This document shows, in pieces, positions 1 through 4,867 of a stretch of DNA of 5,083 nucleotides. Within the stretch, counting starts at the first letter, position 1, and each line of letters begins with the position of its first letter. The stretch is from VGBK01 sp043810615 (GTDB lineage Bacteria > Actinomycetota > Acidimicrobiia > Spongiisociales > UBA11373): assembly GCA_043810615.1 (NCBI GenBank), contig JBDROA010000191.1, positions 1-5,083 on the forward strand. The letters run 5' to 3'. The notes beneath the pieces are model-generated. The model was not told the DNA's origin, made no database searches, and worked only from the letters and a program-made list of their open reading frames with translations. The translations under genes were made by a program, and so were the position numbers.

Positions 1-880
1 CTGGGGTACGTCGGCGCCGACCTGGTGGACTCGCGGGGACTGCTCGCCGCCGATGCCCAAACGGCAGCGACGTCCGTGCCCGGGGTCTTCGCCGGGGGAG
101 ACGCCACCGGTGGCCCGGCGACGGTGGTGGCGGCCGTCGCCGCCGGGCGGCGGGCGGCTCTGGCCCTCGACCGGCACCTGGGAGGCAGCGGCAGGCTCCC
201 GGGGGAGCGAGGCTCGGGCCGGTCCGGGTTCGTGGACCTCAACCCCGGGGCGGCGGCCACCTCGCCTCCGGCCGCTCCCCGCGAAGCCACGGTGGGGGAG
301 CGAAGCCTGGGCGGGGAAGACCGCGCCACCCTGCCGTGGTCCGCCCTGGAGAGCGAGGCCCGGCGCTGCTTCAACTGCGGCGGGTGCGTGGCGGTCAATG
401 CCGCCGATCTGGCCCCCGCGCTGGTGGCGTTGGGGGCCGTCATCCACACCACCCGGAGGAAAATCCCTGCCGAGGAGTTCTTTGCCGTCGGGGCCCGGAC
501 CGCCACCATGCTGGCGGTGGGTGAGTTGGTGCGGGAGGTCGAGGTGCCTCGCCCCGCCCCGGGCACGAGGCAGGGGTACACCAAGTTCCGCTCCCGGCGG
601 GCCATCGACTTCCCCATCGCCGGCGTAGCCGTGGCGCTCACCCTGGAGGGCGGAGTGGTGCAGTCGGCCCGTCTGGCGCTGGGGGCGGTGGCGCCCATCC
701 CCCCTGCGCGCCACGCGGGCAGAGGAGCACCTGGTGGGCAAGCCTCTGGACGCGGCGAGTGCCGCCGAGGCGGCCGCCCGCGCCGTAGAAGACGCTGCGC
801 CGCTGGCGGAGAACGGCTACAAGGTTGCCATCCTGCAAGCGCTCGTGGAGCGGGCCCTGCTCGCCCTGGCCGGCGATTGA
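1..880 (+). CDS. GltD-like oxidoreductase fused to CoxM-type FAD subunit, 3' part, frameshifted
   Basis: Seen: the reading frame is open from base 1, so the 5' end lies outside the window. GVFAGGD (bases 82-102) followed by GPATVVAAVAAG is the C-terminal FAD-contact motif of pyridine-nucleotide-disulfide/GltD-type oxidoreductases. A Pro/Gly/Ala-rich linker follows. Then come three cysteines (codons at 367, 376, 385, RCFNCGGC) running into the SDLAPALVALxA-like stretch of molybdopterin-dehydrogenase FAD subunits. The C-terminal CoxM lobe follows (RRAIDFPIAGVAVAL, then LALGAVAPIP). After six C's at 699-704 the conserved sequence continues one frame over (RATRAEEHLVGKPLD, ending LVERALLALAGD, stop 878-880), so one C is extra. 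Family knowledge: such proteins pass electrons between NAD(P)H and a molybdenum hydroxylase of the xanthine dehydrogenase/CO dehydrogenase type. Inferred: the GltD domain is inserted into, or fused with, the FAD subunit, and the catalytic subunits lie upstream. The frameshift is either a homopolymer sequencing error or a true lesion. Substrate unknown. Confidence 0.8.
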
Positions 881-911
881 TTGCCGGACTCTTTCGAACC
901 TCGGGACGCGA

Positions 912-917
912 TAGGGT
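912..917 (+). promoter_or_regulatory. Candidate leaderless -10 element for tag
   Basis: TAGGGT fits TANNNT and ends seven bases before the ATG at 925. That is the spacing expected if transcription starts at or next to the start codon. The only ribosome-binding-like sequence is the same AGGGTGG stretch, so promoter and weak Shine-Dalgarno readings overlap. No clear -35 hexamer is visible. The same layout precedes the oxidoreductase start at 3231. Confidence 0.4.
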
Positions 918-924
918 GGCCGCC

Positions 925-1566
925 ATGACCGAGATCCTGGCTCCCGGCCCCGACGAGCGGCTGCGCTGCTGGTGGGGGGTGGGCGGCGGCGAGGCCTACC
1001 TCCGCTACCACGACGAGGAGTGGGGCCGCCCCGTCACCGACGACCGGCGCCTCTTCGAGATGCTGACTCTGGAAGGCTTCCAGGCCGGGCTCTCGTGGTC
1101 CACGATTCTGAACAAGCGGGAGGCGTTCCGTTCAGCCTTCCTGGGTTTCGACGTGGAGCGGGTGGCCAACTTCGGGGAGGCCGACATCACCCGACTGCTC
1201 GGCGACTCCGGCATTGTGCGCCACCGGGGGAAGATCGAGGCGGCCATCGGCAACGCCCGGCGGTCTCTCCAGGCAGCCGCCGAGTTCGGATCCCTGGCGG
1301 CCTACTTCTGGCCGCACGCCGTCGCTGCCGCCGCGGAACCGGCGGCCGTCGCCGACCTGGCGGCCGAGACCCCGGAGTCGCGGGCCCTGAGCCGCGACCT
1401 CAAGAGACGCGGCTTCTCCTTCGTGGGCCCGACCATCGTCTATGCCTTCATGCAGGCGGTGGGGTTGGTGAACGACCATGGCGCCGGGTGTGTGACCGGC
1501 CCGGAGGCCGAGGCCGAGCGCCGCGCGGTACTGCTAGCTTCTGGGCCGGGGCGAGGCCCGGCGTGA
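925..1566 (+). CDS. tag: DNA-3-methyladenine glycosylase I
   Basis: This 213-residue protein removes 3-methyladenine from alkylated DNA, starting base excision repair in the cytoplasm. It matches E. coli Tag along its length. RCWW supplies the first zinc cysteine (C15), YHDEEWG a zinc histidine (H29), LEGFQAGLSW the base-pocket glutamate (E50), and GIVRHRGKIEAAIGNA the helix-hairpin-helix region. KRRGFSFVGPTIVYAFMQA precedes LVNDHGAGC, which carries the last zinc ligands H185 and C189 at the family spacing (HxxxC). All four zinc ligands and the pocket acid are therefore present. The last 20 residues are a low-complexity extension. The ATG at 925 was chosen because family similarity starts a few residues later and a -10-like TAGGGT lies just upstream. 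The frame is also open upstream to base 1, but only because of the frameshift in the preceding gene. It overlaps the thioesterase by GTGA, so the two are probably co-transcribed. Confidence 0.95.
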   Translation: MTEILAPGPDERLRCWWGVGGGEAYLRYHDEEWGRPVTDDRRLFEMLTLEGFQAGLSWSTILNKREAFRSAFLGFDVERVANFGEADITRLLGDSGIVRHRGKIEAAIGNARRSLQAAAEFGSLAAYFWPHAVAAAAEPAAVADLAAETPESRALSRDLKRRGFSFVGPTIVYAFMQAVGLVNDHGAGCVTGPEAEAERRAVLLASGPGRGPA

Positions 1567-2354
1567 GCCCCGGGCTCGCCGCCGCCAGCGCGGTGCGCCG
1601 GGTGGGCGAAACCTCCTGGGAGGGGGAGATCGCCCCAGGCTGGGACATCGGGGGTAACGCCGACGGGGGCTACGTGCTGGCCATTGCCGCCCGGGCGGCG
1701 GCCGAGGCCGCCGAGCGACCGGACCCGGTCACGATCACGGCGCACTACCTCTCGCCCGGGCGCCCCGGCCAGGTGGCGATCGAGGCGCAGGTGGTGCGGC
1801 GCGGCCGGCGCTTCGCCCCGGTGCAGGCCCTCCTTTCCTCGTGCGAAGGGCCGGTGCTGGCGATCCTGGGCAGCTTCGCCGCGCTGGGCCGGTACGAGGG
1901 CCCCGAGCGGGTCGACGCCGACCCTCCCGAGCTTCCGCCTCCGGACGACTGCTTCCTGCTGGAGCCCACCGCTACGTTCCCCCCGCCGTTCATGGGGCAG
2001 GTGGAACTGCGACTCCATCCCAGCGACCTGGGGCCGGCCGGCGGCTCGGGGCCGCCGCGGGTGCGCGGGTGGTTCCGCCTGCCGGGCGGCGAGCCCATCG
2101 ACCCCCTGGGCCTGCTTGTGGCGGTGGACGCTTTCCCGCCCACGGTGTTGCGCGCCGGCCTTCCCCTGTCGTGGGTTCCCACCCTGGAGCTCACCGCTCA
2201 CCTCCGCGCCCGGCCCGAGCCCGGGTGGCTGCGCTGCACCTTCGCCACCCGATTCATCACCGGGGGGTTCCTGGAGGAAGACGGCGAAGTGTGGGATTCC
2301 GCCGGCCGACTGGTGGCGCAGTCGCGCCAACTCGCCCTGGTGCCCCGGCGGTGA
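1563..2354 (+). CDS. TesB-like acyl-CoA thioesterase family protein
   Basis: A 263-residue double-hotdog thioesterase-like protein, predicted to hydrolyse acyl-CoA to free acid and CoA in the cytoplasm; the substrate is unknown. The N-terminal hotdog has WDIGGNADGGYVLAIAARA (residues 27-45) and TAHYLSPGRPGQVAIEAQVVRRGRR (about 58-82). The C-terminal hotdog has VDAFPP, WVPTLELTAHLRARP, then GGFLEEDGEVWDSAGRLVAQSRQLAL. Aligned by eye to E. coli TesB, D189, T207 and Q256 fall near the catalytic Asp/Thr/Gln triad; this alignment is from memory and tentative. The GTG at 1563 overlaps the tag stop (GTGA), a usual translational-coupling arrangement, and similarity begins soon after it. The tesB assignment is by family only, so no symbol is given. 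The gene ends 22 bases from the convergent oxidoreductase. It could instead be an acyl-CoA binding or hydratase-like hotdog protein. Confidence 0.85.
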   Translation: MSPGLAAASAVRRVGETSWEGEIAPGWDIGGNADGGYVLAIAARAAAEAAERPDPVTITAHYLSPGRPGQVAIEAQVVRRGRRFAPVQALLSSCEGPVLAILGSFAALGRYEGPERVDADPPELPPPDDCFLLEPTATFPPPFMGQVELRLHPSDLGPAGGSGPPRVRGWFRLPGGEPIDPLGLLVAVDAFPPTVLRAGLPLSWVPTLELTAHLRARPEPGWLRCTFATRFITGGFLEEDGEVWDSAGRLVAQSRQLALVPRR

Positions 2355-2376
2355 GGCCCGGGCCGGCCGGCGACGC

Positions 2377-3231
2377 TCAGACGAGCGGCGGCGGGCCGGC
2401 CGAGACGTACTCCGGCCAGAACGCGTATGGCCGCAGGGGCCAGCCGATGGACTCCATCCACCAGGTGACCCCGGCCTCCACGTAGGGGCCGATAACCTCG
2501 ACAGCTGGCTTGTCCGGCCTCGATAGGCCATCGCCCACCGCCACCTCGAAGGGGGCGGCCGGATCGCGATGCAGCCGGATGTAGGCCAGGATCTCGTGCA
2601 CCTCGGCAGGGGTCGGGGGACGGAAGTCCGTGTCGGGGTCTCTCACCAGGGGGACCACTCCGTCCCAGCGGGCCGCGCGCCGGAAGGGACGGCGGCTCGG
2701 CCAGGTGCTCCCCACCCAGACGGGGATGCGGGGCTGCTGCAGGGGCGGGGGGAGGAACTGGGCCCCCGCCACCCGGTAGTGCTCCCCCTGGTGAGAGAAC
2801 GGCTCGCCCGACCAGAGGCCGGTGAGGACCTCGAGGCCCTCGTCGAGTTGGGCGGCGCGCACCCGGTCGTCGCCCGAGTCGCCGAGGTCGGAGAAGTCGA
2901 CATCGCGGGGCCAGCCGATGCCCACGCCCAGGACCAGGCGCCCTCCGGAGAGGTGATCGAGGCTGACCGTCTGGCGGGCGAGGGTGGTGGGGCGCCGGCG
3001 GGGGAGGGGAGTGACCATGGTGCCCAGGGTGAGGCGCCCGGTGGTGGCGGCAACCGCGGCCAGGGCAACCCAGGGGTCCACCACCGGACCGGCGAAATCG
3101 CCCGCCCGGATGTGATCCCACAGGAAGAACCCGTCCCAGCCGGCGACCTCGGCCCGGCGGGCGAGGTCTACCAGTCGGCGGGGGTCGGCGAAGTCGCCGA
3201 AGTTGGGGAGGTTGAGGGCGAAGCGCACCAT
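2377..3231 (-). CDS. LLM-class flavin/F420-dependent oxidoreductase
   Basis: A 284-residue luciferase-like TIM-barrel oxidoreductase. Family hallmarks are present in order. The first beta strand is MVRFALNLPNFGDFADP, followed by AGWDGFFLWDHI (residues 30-41). DPWVALAAVAATTGRLTLGTMVTPLPRRRP (52-81) is the second core stretch. DHLSGGRLVLGVGIGW (92-107) and DEGLEVLTGLWSGEPFSHQGEHY (130-152) complete the signature. Family knowledge: members use FMN or coenzyme F420, and actinobacteria carry many F420 users. The sequence alone does not decide the cofactor or substrate. Length is usual for the shorter members. The ATG at 3231 is preferred because similarity starts at residue 2. No good Shine-Dalgarno lies at normal spacing, but TACCAT ends six bases upstream, which suggests a leaderless transcript. 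It lies 42 bases downstream of thioredoxin on the same strand and converges with the thioesterase. Confidence 0.93.
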   Translation of the reverse strand: MVRFALNLPNFGDFADPRRLVDLARRAEVAGWDGFFLWDHIRAGDFAGPVVDPWVALAAVAATTGRLTLGTMVTPLPRRRPTTLARQTVSLDHLSGGRLVLGVGIGWPRDVDFSDLGDSGDDRVRAAQLDEGLEVLTGLWSGEPFSHQGEHYRVAGAQFLPPPLQQPRIPVWVGSTWPSRRPFRRAARWDGVVPLVRDPDTDFRPPTPAEVHEILAYIRLHRDPAAPFEVAVGDGLSRPDKPAVEVIGPYVEAGVTWWMESIGWPLRPYAFWPEYVSAGPPPLV

Positions 3232-3237
3232 GCCGCC

Positions 3238-3243
3238 ATGGTA
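3238..3243 (-). promoter_or_regulatory. Candidate leaderless -10 element for the oxidoreductase
   Basis: On the minus strand TACCAT is followed by GGCGGC and then the ATG at 3231, a TANNNT-N6-ATG layout. It lies in the 42-base gap after the thioredoxin stop codons, so the oxidoreductase may have its own promoter besides any readthrough from trx. The GGAGG-like purines further upstream are 14 to 19 bases from the ATG, too far for a normal ribosome binding site. Confidence 0.45.
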
Positions 3244-3273
3244 CGCTCCGCCTCCGACGCTCCTCCCCGGTTA

Positions 3274-3678
3274 CTAAGAGTGGTCGTGCCCCTTGTGCCC
3301 CTCATGCTCCTCATGCTGGGTTTCGTGAGCGGCGATGGTGCGGCGCACCTCGTCCATGTCGAGCGCCCGGGCCTGGCGGATGAGGTCGTCGAGGGCGGGT
3401 GCCGGCAGGGCGCCGGGACGGGAGTAGAGCACCACCTGGTCGCGGAAGACCGTGAGCGTGGGGATGGAGGTGATGCCGAAGGCGGCCGCCAGCTCCTCCT
3501 GCGCCTCGGTGTCCACTTTGCCGAAGACGACGCCGGGGTGCTCCTCGGAGGCCCTCTCGAAGATGGGCCCGAACATACGGCAGGGCCCGCACCACGAGGC
3601 CCAGAAGTCCACCAGGACGGTCTCGTTGCCGGCGATCGTCGCCTCGAAGTTGTCCCGGGTGAGTTCCATCGTGGGCAT
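3274..3678 (-). CDS. trxA: Thioredoxin with His-rich C-terminal tail
   Basis: A 134-residue cytoplasmic thiol-disulfide reductase. VLVDFWASWCGPCRMFGPIFE carries the WCGPC redox site (C30, C33). D24 sits where the buried thioredoxin aspartate belongs, GKVDTEAQEELAAAFGI is the central part, and SIPTLTVF gives the cis-proline (P73). The core ends at about residue 105. A predicted helix (LDMDEVRRTIAAHE) follows, and then a tail rich in His, Glu and Gly with His at 118, 122, 125, 128, 131 and 133. Ordinary thioredoxins are about 105 to 110 residues, so this tail is an extension that may bind metal (inference). No signal peptide or membrane segment is seen. The ATG at 3678 has GAGAGGG (3691-3697) 12 bases upstream; the in-frame ATG at 3669 is less likely. 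Translation ends in tandem stops TAG TAA. Divergent from dps across a shared palindrome. trxA is a family-level symbol, since paralogues cannot be excluded. Confidence 0.93.
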   Translation of the reverse strand: MPTMELTRDNFEATIAGNETVLVDFWASWCGPCRMFGPIFERASEEHPGVVFGKVDTEAQEELAAAFGITSIPTLTVFRDQVVLYSRPGALPAPALDDLIRQARALDMDEVRRTIAAHETQHEEHEGHKGHDHS

Positions 3679-3690
3679 GACGAGTGTGTT

Positions 3691-3697
3691 CCCTCTC
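3691..3697 (-). promoter_or_regulatory. Ribosome binding site of thioredoxin
   Basis: GAGAGGG on the minus strand lies 12 bases before the ATG at 3678. This is a long spacing, but it is the only purine-rich site in range and no alternative start codon lies between. Confidence 0.4.
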
Positions 3698-3706
3698 GCT
3701 CGGATT

Positions 3707-3723
3707 CGGGCGTTGGGCGCCCG
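3707..3723 (-). other. Hairpin in the thioredoxin 5' leader
   Basis: CGGGCG and CGCCCG form a perfect 6-bp stem around a 5-base loop (TTGGG on the plus strand). It lies between the likely trx -10 hexamer and the trx ribosome binding site. It could affect translation or mRNA stability, but no known riboswitch is recognised. Confidence 0.35.
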
Positions 3724-3731
3724 GGTGCTAC

Positions 3732-3737
3732 TACAAT
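3732..3737 (+). promoter_or_regulatory. Candidate -10 of upstream dps promoter
   Basis: TACAAT is a good -10 hexamer and lies two bases before the palindrome at 3740-3752. The zinc-ribbon gene has the same arrangement (TATCAT, two bases, palindrome). Transcription from here would give dps a leader of about 95 bases. No convincing -35 hexamer is seen. The overlapping TATTGT on the opposite strand (3738 to 3733) is an equally good -10 for thioredoxin, so the site may serve both directions. Confidence 0.5.
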
Positions 3738-3739
3738 AT

Positions 3740-3752
3740 CGTCACAGTGACG
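3740..3752. promoter_or_regulatory. 13-bp palindrome, candidate operator shared by trx and dps
   Basis: CGTCACAGTGACG is a perfect inverted repeat of CGTCAC around one central base. Its reverse complement extended by two bases (TCCGTCACTGTGACG) is identical to the sequence at 4384-4398 before the zinc-ribbon gene. It covers the region where transcription of dps would start and lies just upstream of the thioredoxin -10 on the other strand, so a bound protein could act on both genes. I cannot name the regulator. Confidence 0.6.
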
Positions 3753-3769
3753 GATTATTCCGCCCGCAA

Positions 3770-3783
3770 CCCCGCAGGCGGGG
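3770..3783 (+). other. Small hairpin in the dps upstream region
   Basis: CCCCG and CGGGG form a 5-bp stem around the loop CAGG. It would lie in the leader of a transcript starting near 3745. It may be chance in such GC-rich DNA. Confidence 0.2.
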
Positions 3784-3804
3784 GAGCGACGGCGGGCAGT
3801 GCCG

Positions 3805-3810
3805 TACGAT
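3805..3810 (+). promoter_or_regulatory. Candidate proximal -10 of dps
   Basis: TACGAT fits the TANNNT -10 pattern. It would start a transcript near 3817, giving a leader of about 23 bases that includes the ribosome binding site. No -35 hexamer is visible. It is an alternative or second promoter to TACAAT at 3732. Confidence 0.35.
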
Positions 3811-3829
3811 TCGGACCGCAACAGCAACG

Positions 3830-3835
3830 AAGGAG
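3830..3835 (+). promoter_or_regulatory. Ribosome binding site of dps
   Basis: AAGGAG ends four bases before the ATG at 3840. It is the strongest Shine-Dalgarno sequence in the window and decides this start over the in-frame GTG at 3747 and the ATG at 3849. Confidence 0.75.
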
Positions 3836-3839
3836 AGCG

Positions 3840-4319
3840 ATGGGCGCTATGAAGATCGACACCGGCATCGAGCCGGTGCACCGCGAGAAGATCACCAAGG
3901 GTCTCGCCCTGGTGCTGGCCGACAGCTACACGCTGTACCTGAAGACCCACAAATACCATTGGAACGTCACCGGGCCCATGTTCCAGACGCTCCACCTGAT
4001 GTTCGAGGTGCAGTACACCGAGCTGGCCCTGGCGGTAGACGAGATCGCCGAGCGCATTCGGGCACTCGGGGCGCTCTCCCCAGGCAGCTACCGGGAGTTC
4101 TCCAGCCTCACCTCGGTCCCCGAGGACGGCGACACTCCCGATGCCACCACCATGATCCGGCGCCTCGTAGAGGCTCAGGAGAGGGTGGTGCGCACGGCGC
4201 GCGCCGTGTTCCCGACGGCGGTCGAGGCCGACGACCAGGCCACGGCCGACCTCCTGACCCAGCGCATGCAGGTGCATGAGAAAACCGCCTGGATGCTCCG
4301 CAGCCTGCTCGAGGGCTAG
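3840..4319 (+). CDS. dps: Dps-family DNA-protection ferritin
   Basis: A 159-residue Dps protein. Members form 12-subunit shells that oxidise Fe(II) with peroxide and store it, and many bind DNA. The signature KYHWNVTGPMFQTLHLMFE followed by AVDEIAERIRALG is intact. Ligand positions H40, H52, E56, D67 and E71 keep the spacing of E. coli H51, H63, D67, D78 and E82, with Glu in place of one Asp. The ferroxidase site therefore looks complete. The N-terminus before the fold is short (about 14 residues) with few basic residues, so DNA binding through a Lys-rich tail is not obvious. Start: ATG 3840 behind AAGGAG. An in-frame GTG at 3747 would add 31 residues, but those codons have much lower third-position GC (about 19 of 31) than the body, so I read them as leader. 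It is divergent from thioredoxin across a palindrome and followed by a strong hairpin. Confidence 0.93.
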   Translation: MGAMKIDTGIEPVHREKITKGLALVLADSYTLYLKTHKYHWNVTGPMFQTLHLMFEVQYTELALAVDEIAERIRALGALSPGSYREFSSLTSVPEDGDTPDATTMIRRLVEAQERVVRTARAVFPTAVEADDQATADLLTQRMQVHEKTAWMLRSLLEG

Positions 4320-4334
4320 GAGAGATCGGGCGGC

Positions 4335-4364
4335 GAGGGCCCGGGGCGATTGCCCCGGGCCCTC
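4335..4364 (+). terminator. Perfect 13-bp hairpin after dps
   Basis: The arms 4335-4347 (GAGGGCCCGGGGC) and 4352-4364 are exact reverse complements around the loop GATT. The hairpin begins 15 bases after the dps stop. No T run follows, so it is a GC-rich terminator of the kind common in actinobacteria, or an mRNA-stabilising 3' structure. It separates dps from the promoter of the zinc-ribbon gene. Confidence 0.75.
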
Positions 4365-4377
4365 CCATCAGGGCGGC

Positions 4378-4383
4378 TATCAT
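4378..4383 (+). promoter_or_regulatory. Candidate -10 of zinc-ribbon gene
   Basis: TATCAT lies nine bases before the GTG at 4393, so the transcript would be leaderless or nearly so. No Shine-Dalgarno sequence is present between them. As at dps, the hexamer is two bases upstream of the 13-bp palindrome. Confidence 0.55.
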
Positions 4384-4385
4384 TC

Positions 4386-4398
4386 CGTCACTGTGACG
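4386..4398. promoter_or_regulatory. Second copy of the 13-bp palindrome, overlapping the GTG start
   Basis: CGTCACTGTGACG is the reverse complement of the copy at 3740-3752 and contains the GTG start codon of the zinc-ribbon gene. A protein bound here would cover the transcription start, which suggests repression. The flanking TC extends the identity with the first copy (read on the minus strand) to 15 bases. Confidence 0.6.
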
Positions 4399-4761
4399 CA
4401 ACAAGCCGAGATCTCGCAGTGCGCCTGGTGCGGCCGGGCGTTCGCCCTTTCGGGGAGCCTGGGGCGCAAGGCCCGCTACTGCCGGCGCAGCCACCGCCAA
4501 CGGGCCTTCGAAGCGCGTTGCCTGGCGGCCCACATGGGCCTCGACTCCGGAGAGGCGGTGGTGGACGCCGCGGCGCTGTGCCGCCTGCGGGACCGCCTCT
4601 ACGTGCTGGAGAGCGCTCTGGACGACGTGGAGGGCGACTTGCGGGGCCGTCCGGGCCCGGAGGAGTACCGGCGGGCGTTCCAGCACCTGTACGCCGCCGC
4701 GGCTGCGTTGCGGGACTCGGGCGTGGAGCCCTCGGCGGTCCTGTCGCGCACGGCCGACTGA
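4393..4761 (+). CDS. Small CCCH zinc-ribbon protein of unknown function
   Basis: A 122-residue protein that I cannot assign a function. The N-terminus has CAWCGRAF (C10, C13) and, 16 residues later, YCRRSHRQRAFEAR (C30, H34), a CxxC-x16-CxxxH zinc knuckle followed by a basic stretch. Related actinobacterial proteins (from memory) often end this motif with YCSxxCRQRAY-like sequence, so His as the fourth ligand is a variant. Residues about 58-80 (ALCRLRDRLYVLESALDDVEGDL) form a likely amphipathic or coiled-coil helix, and a second helix follows (about 90-112, YRRAFQHLYAAAAALRD). No signal peptide or membrane segment is seen. The zinc knuckle with basic residues may bind nucleic acid or a protein partner (inference). 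The GTG at 4393 is the only start near the motif and has a near-leaderless -10. The shared palindrome suggests co-regulation with dps. Confidence 0.8.
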   Translation: MTQQAEISQCAWCGRAFALSGSLGRKARYCRRSHRQRAFEARCLAAHMGLDSGEAVVDAAALCRLRDRLYVLESALDDVEGDLRGRPGPEEYRRAFQHLYAAAAALRDSGVEPSAVLSRTAD

Positions 4762-4763
4762 GA

Positions 4764-4787
4764 GGGCCCGCAGAGCGGGAAGGGCCC
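4764..4787 (+). terminator. Weak GC-rich inverted repeat after the zinc-ribbon gene
   Basis: GGGCCC at 4764-4769 can pair with GGGCCC at 4782-4787, or CCCGC (4767-4771) with GCGGG (4775-4779) around AGA. It lies directly after the stop codon. No T run follows, so a terminator role is possible but weak. Confidence 0.35.
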
Positions 4788-4806
4788 AGAGCCTGCACCA
4801 CGAGCA

Positions 4807-4834
4807 GACGCCCATAATCTACGTTATGTAAAGT
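4807..4834 (+). other. dif: Candidate dif site (XerC/XerD recombination site)
   Basis: Seen: the left arm GACGCCCATAA (4807-4817), centre TCTACG (4818-4823) and right arm TTATGTAAAGT (4824-4834) give the 11-6-11 layout of dif. Compared with E. coli dif arms (GGTGCGCATAA and TTATGTTAAAT), 8 of 11 and 9 of 11 bases agree, including the inner CATAA/TTATGT core that XerC and XerD contact. It is an AT-rich island in very GC-rich intergenic DNA. Known role: chromosome dimers are resolved here by XerCD under FtsK at the replication terminus. It could instead be a dif-like attachment site used by an integrative element or plasmid. Confidence 0.7.
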
Positions 4835-4867
4835 ACGCCCCAGGGGAGATAAGCCCGGCAGAAGAGG

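Noticed and set aside
25..1566. Single 513-residue or longer ORF joining the oxidoreductase and tag
   Set aside because: Residues encoded between about 705 and 924 are Arg/Gly-rich out-of-frame sequence, the conserved CoxM tail is in another frame with its own stop at 880, and Tag similarity starts just after the ATG at 925.
2355..2376. GGCCCGGGCC and GGCCGGCC as a bidirectional terminator between convergent genes
   Set aside because: The palindromes are short and overlapping with no real loop or T run. A hairpin cannot be supported in 22 bases.
1440..2531. Long minus-strand ORF of 363 codons
   Set aside because: It is antisense to tag and the thioesterase, with Pro/Arg/Gly-rich composition and no recognisable motif. 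It is a GC-rich shadow ORF.
2569..3750. Long plus-strand ORF of 393 codons
   Set aside because: It is antisense to the oxidoreductase and thioredoxin, both of which have clear family motifs. Its composition is that of a complementary-strand shadow.
3733..3761. GGAAT on the minus strand as a SigR/SigH-type -35 for thioredoxin
   Set aside because: Thioredoxin genes can belong to such regulons and GGAAT is present, but the expected GTT -10 is missing at the right distance and TATTGT looks like an ordinary -10.
4807..4840. ACGCCC at both edges of the dif-like site as a target-site duplication
   Set aside because: Six bases is too short in GC-rich DNA, and no element lies between the copies other than the site itself.
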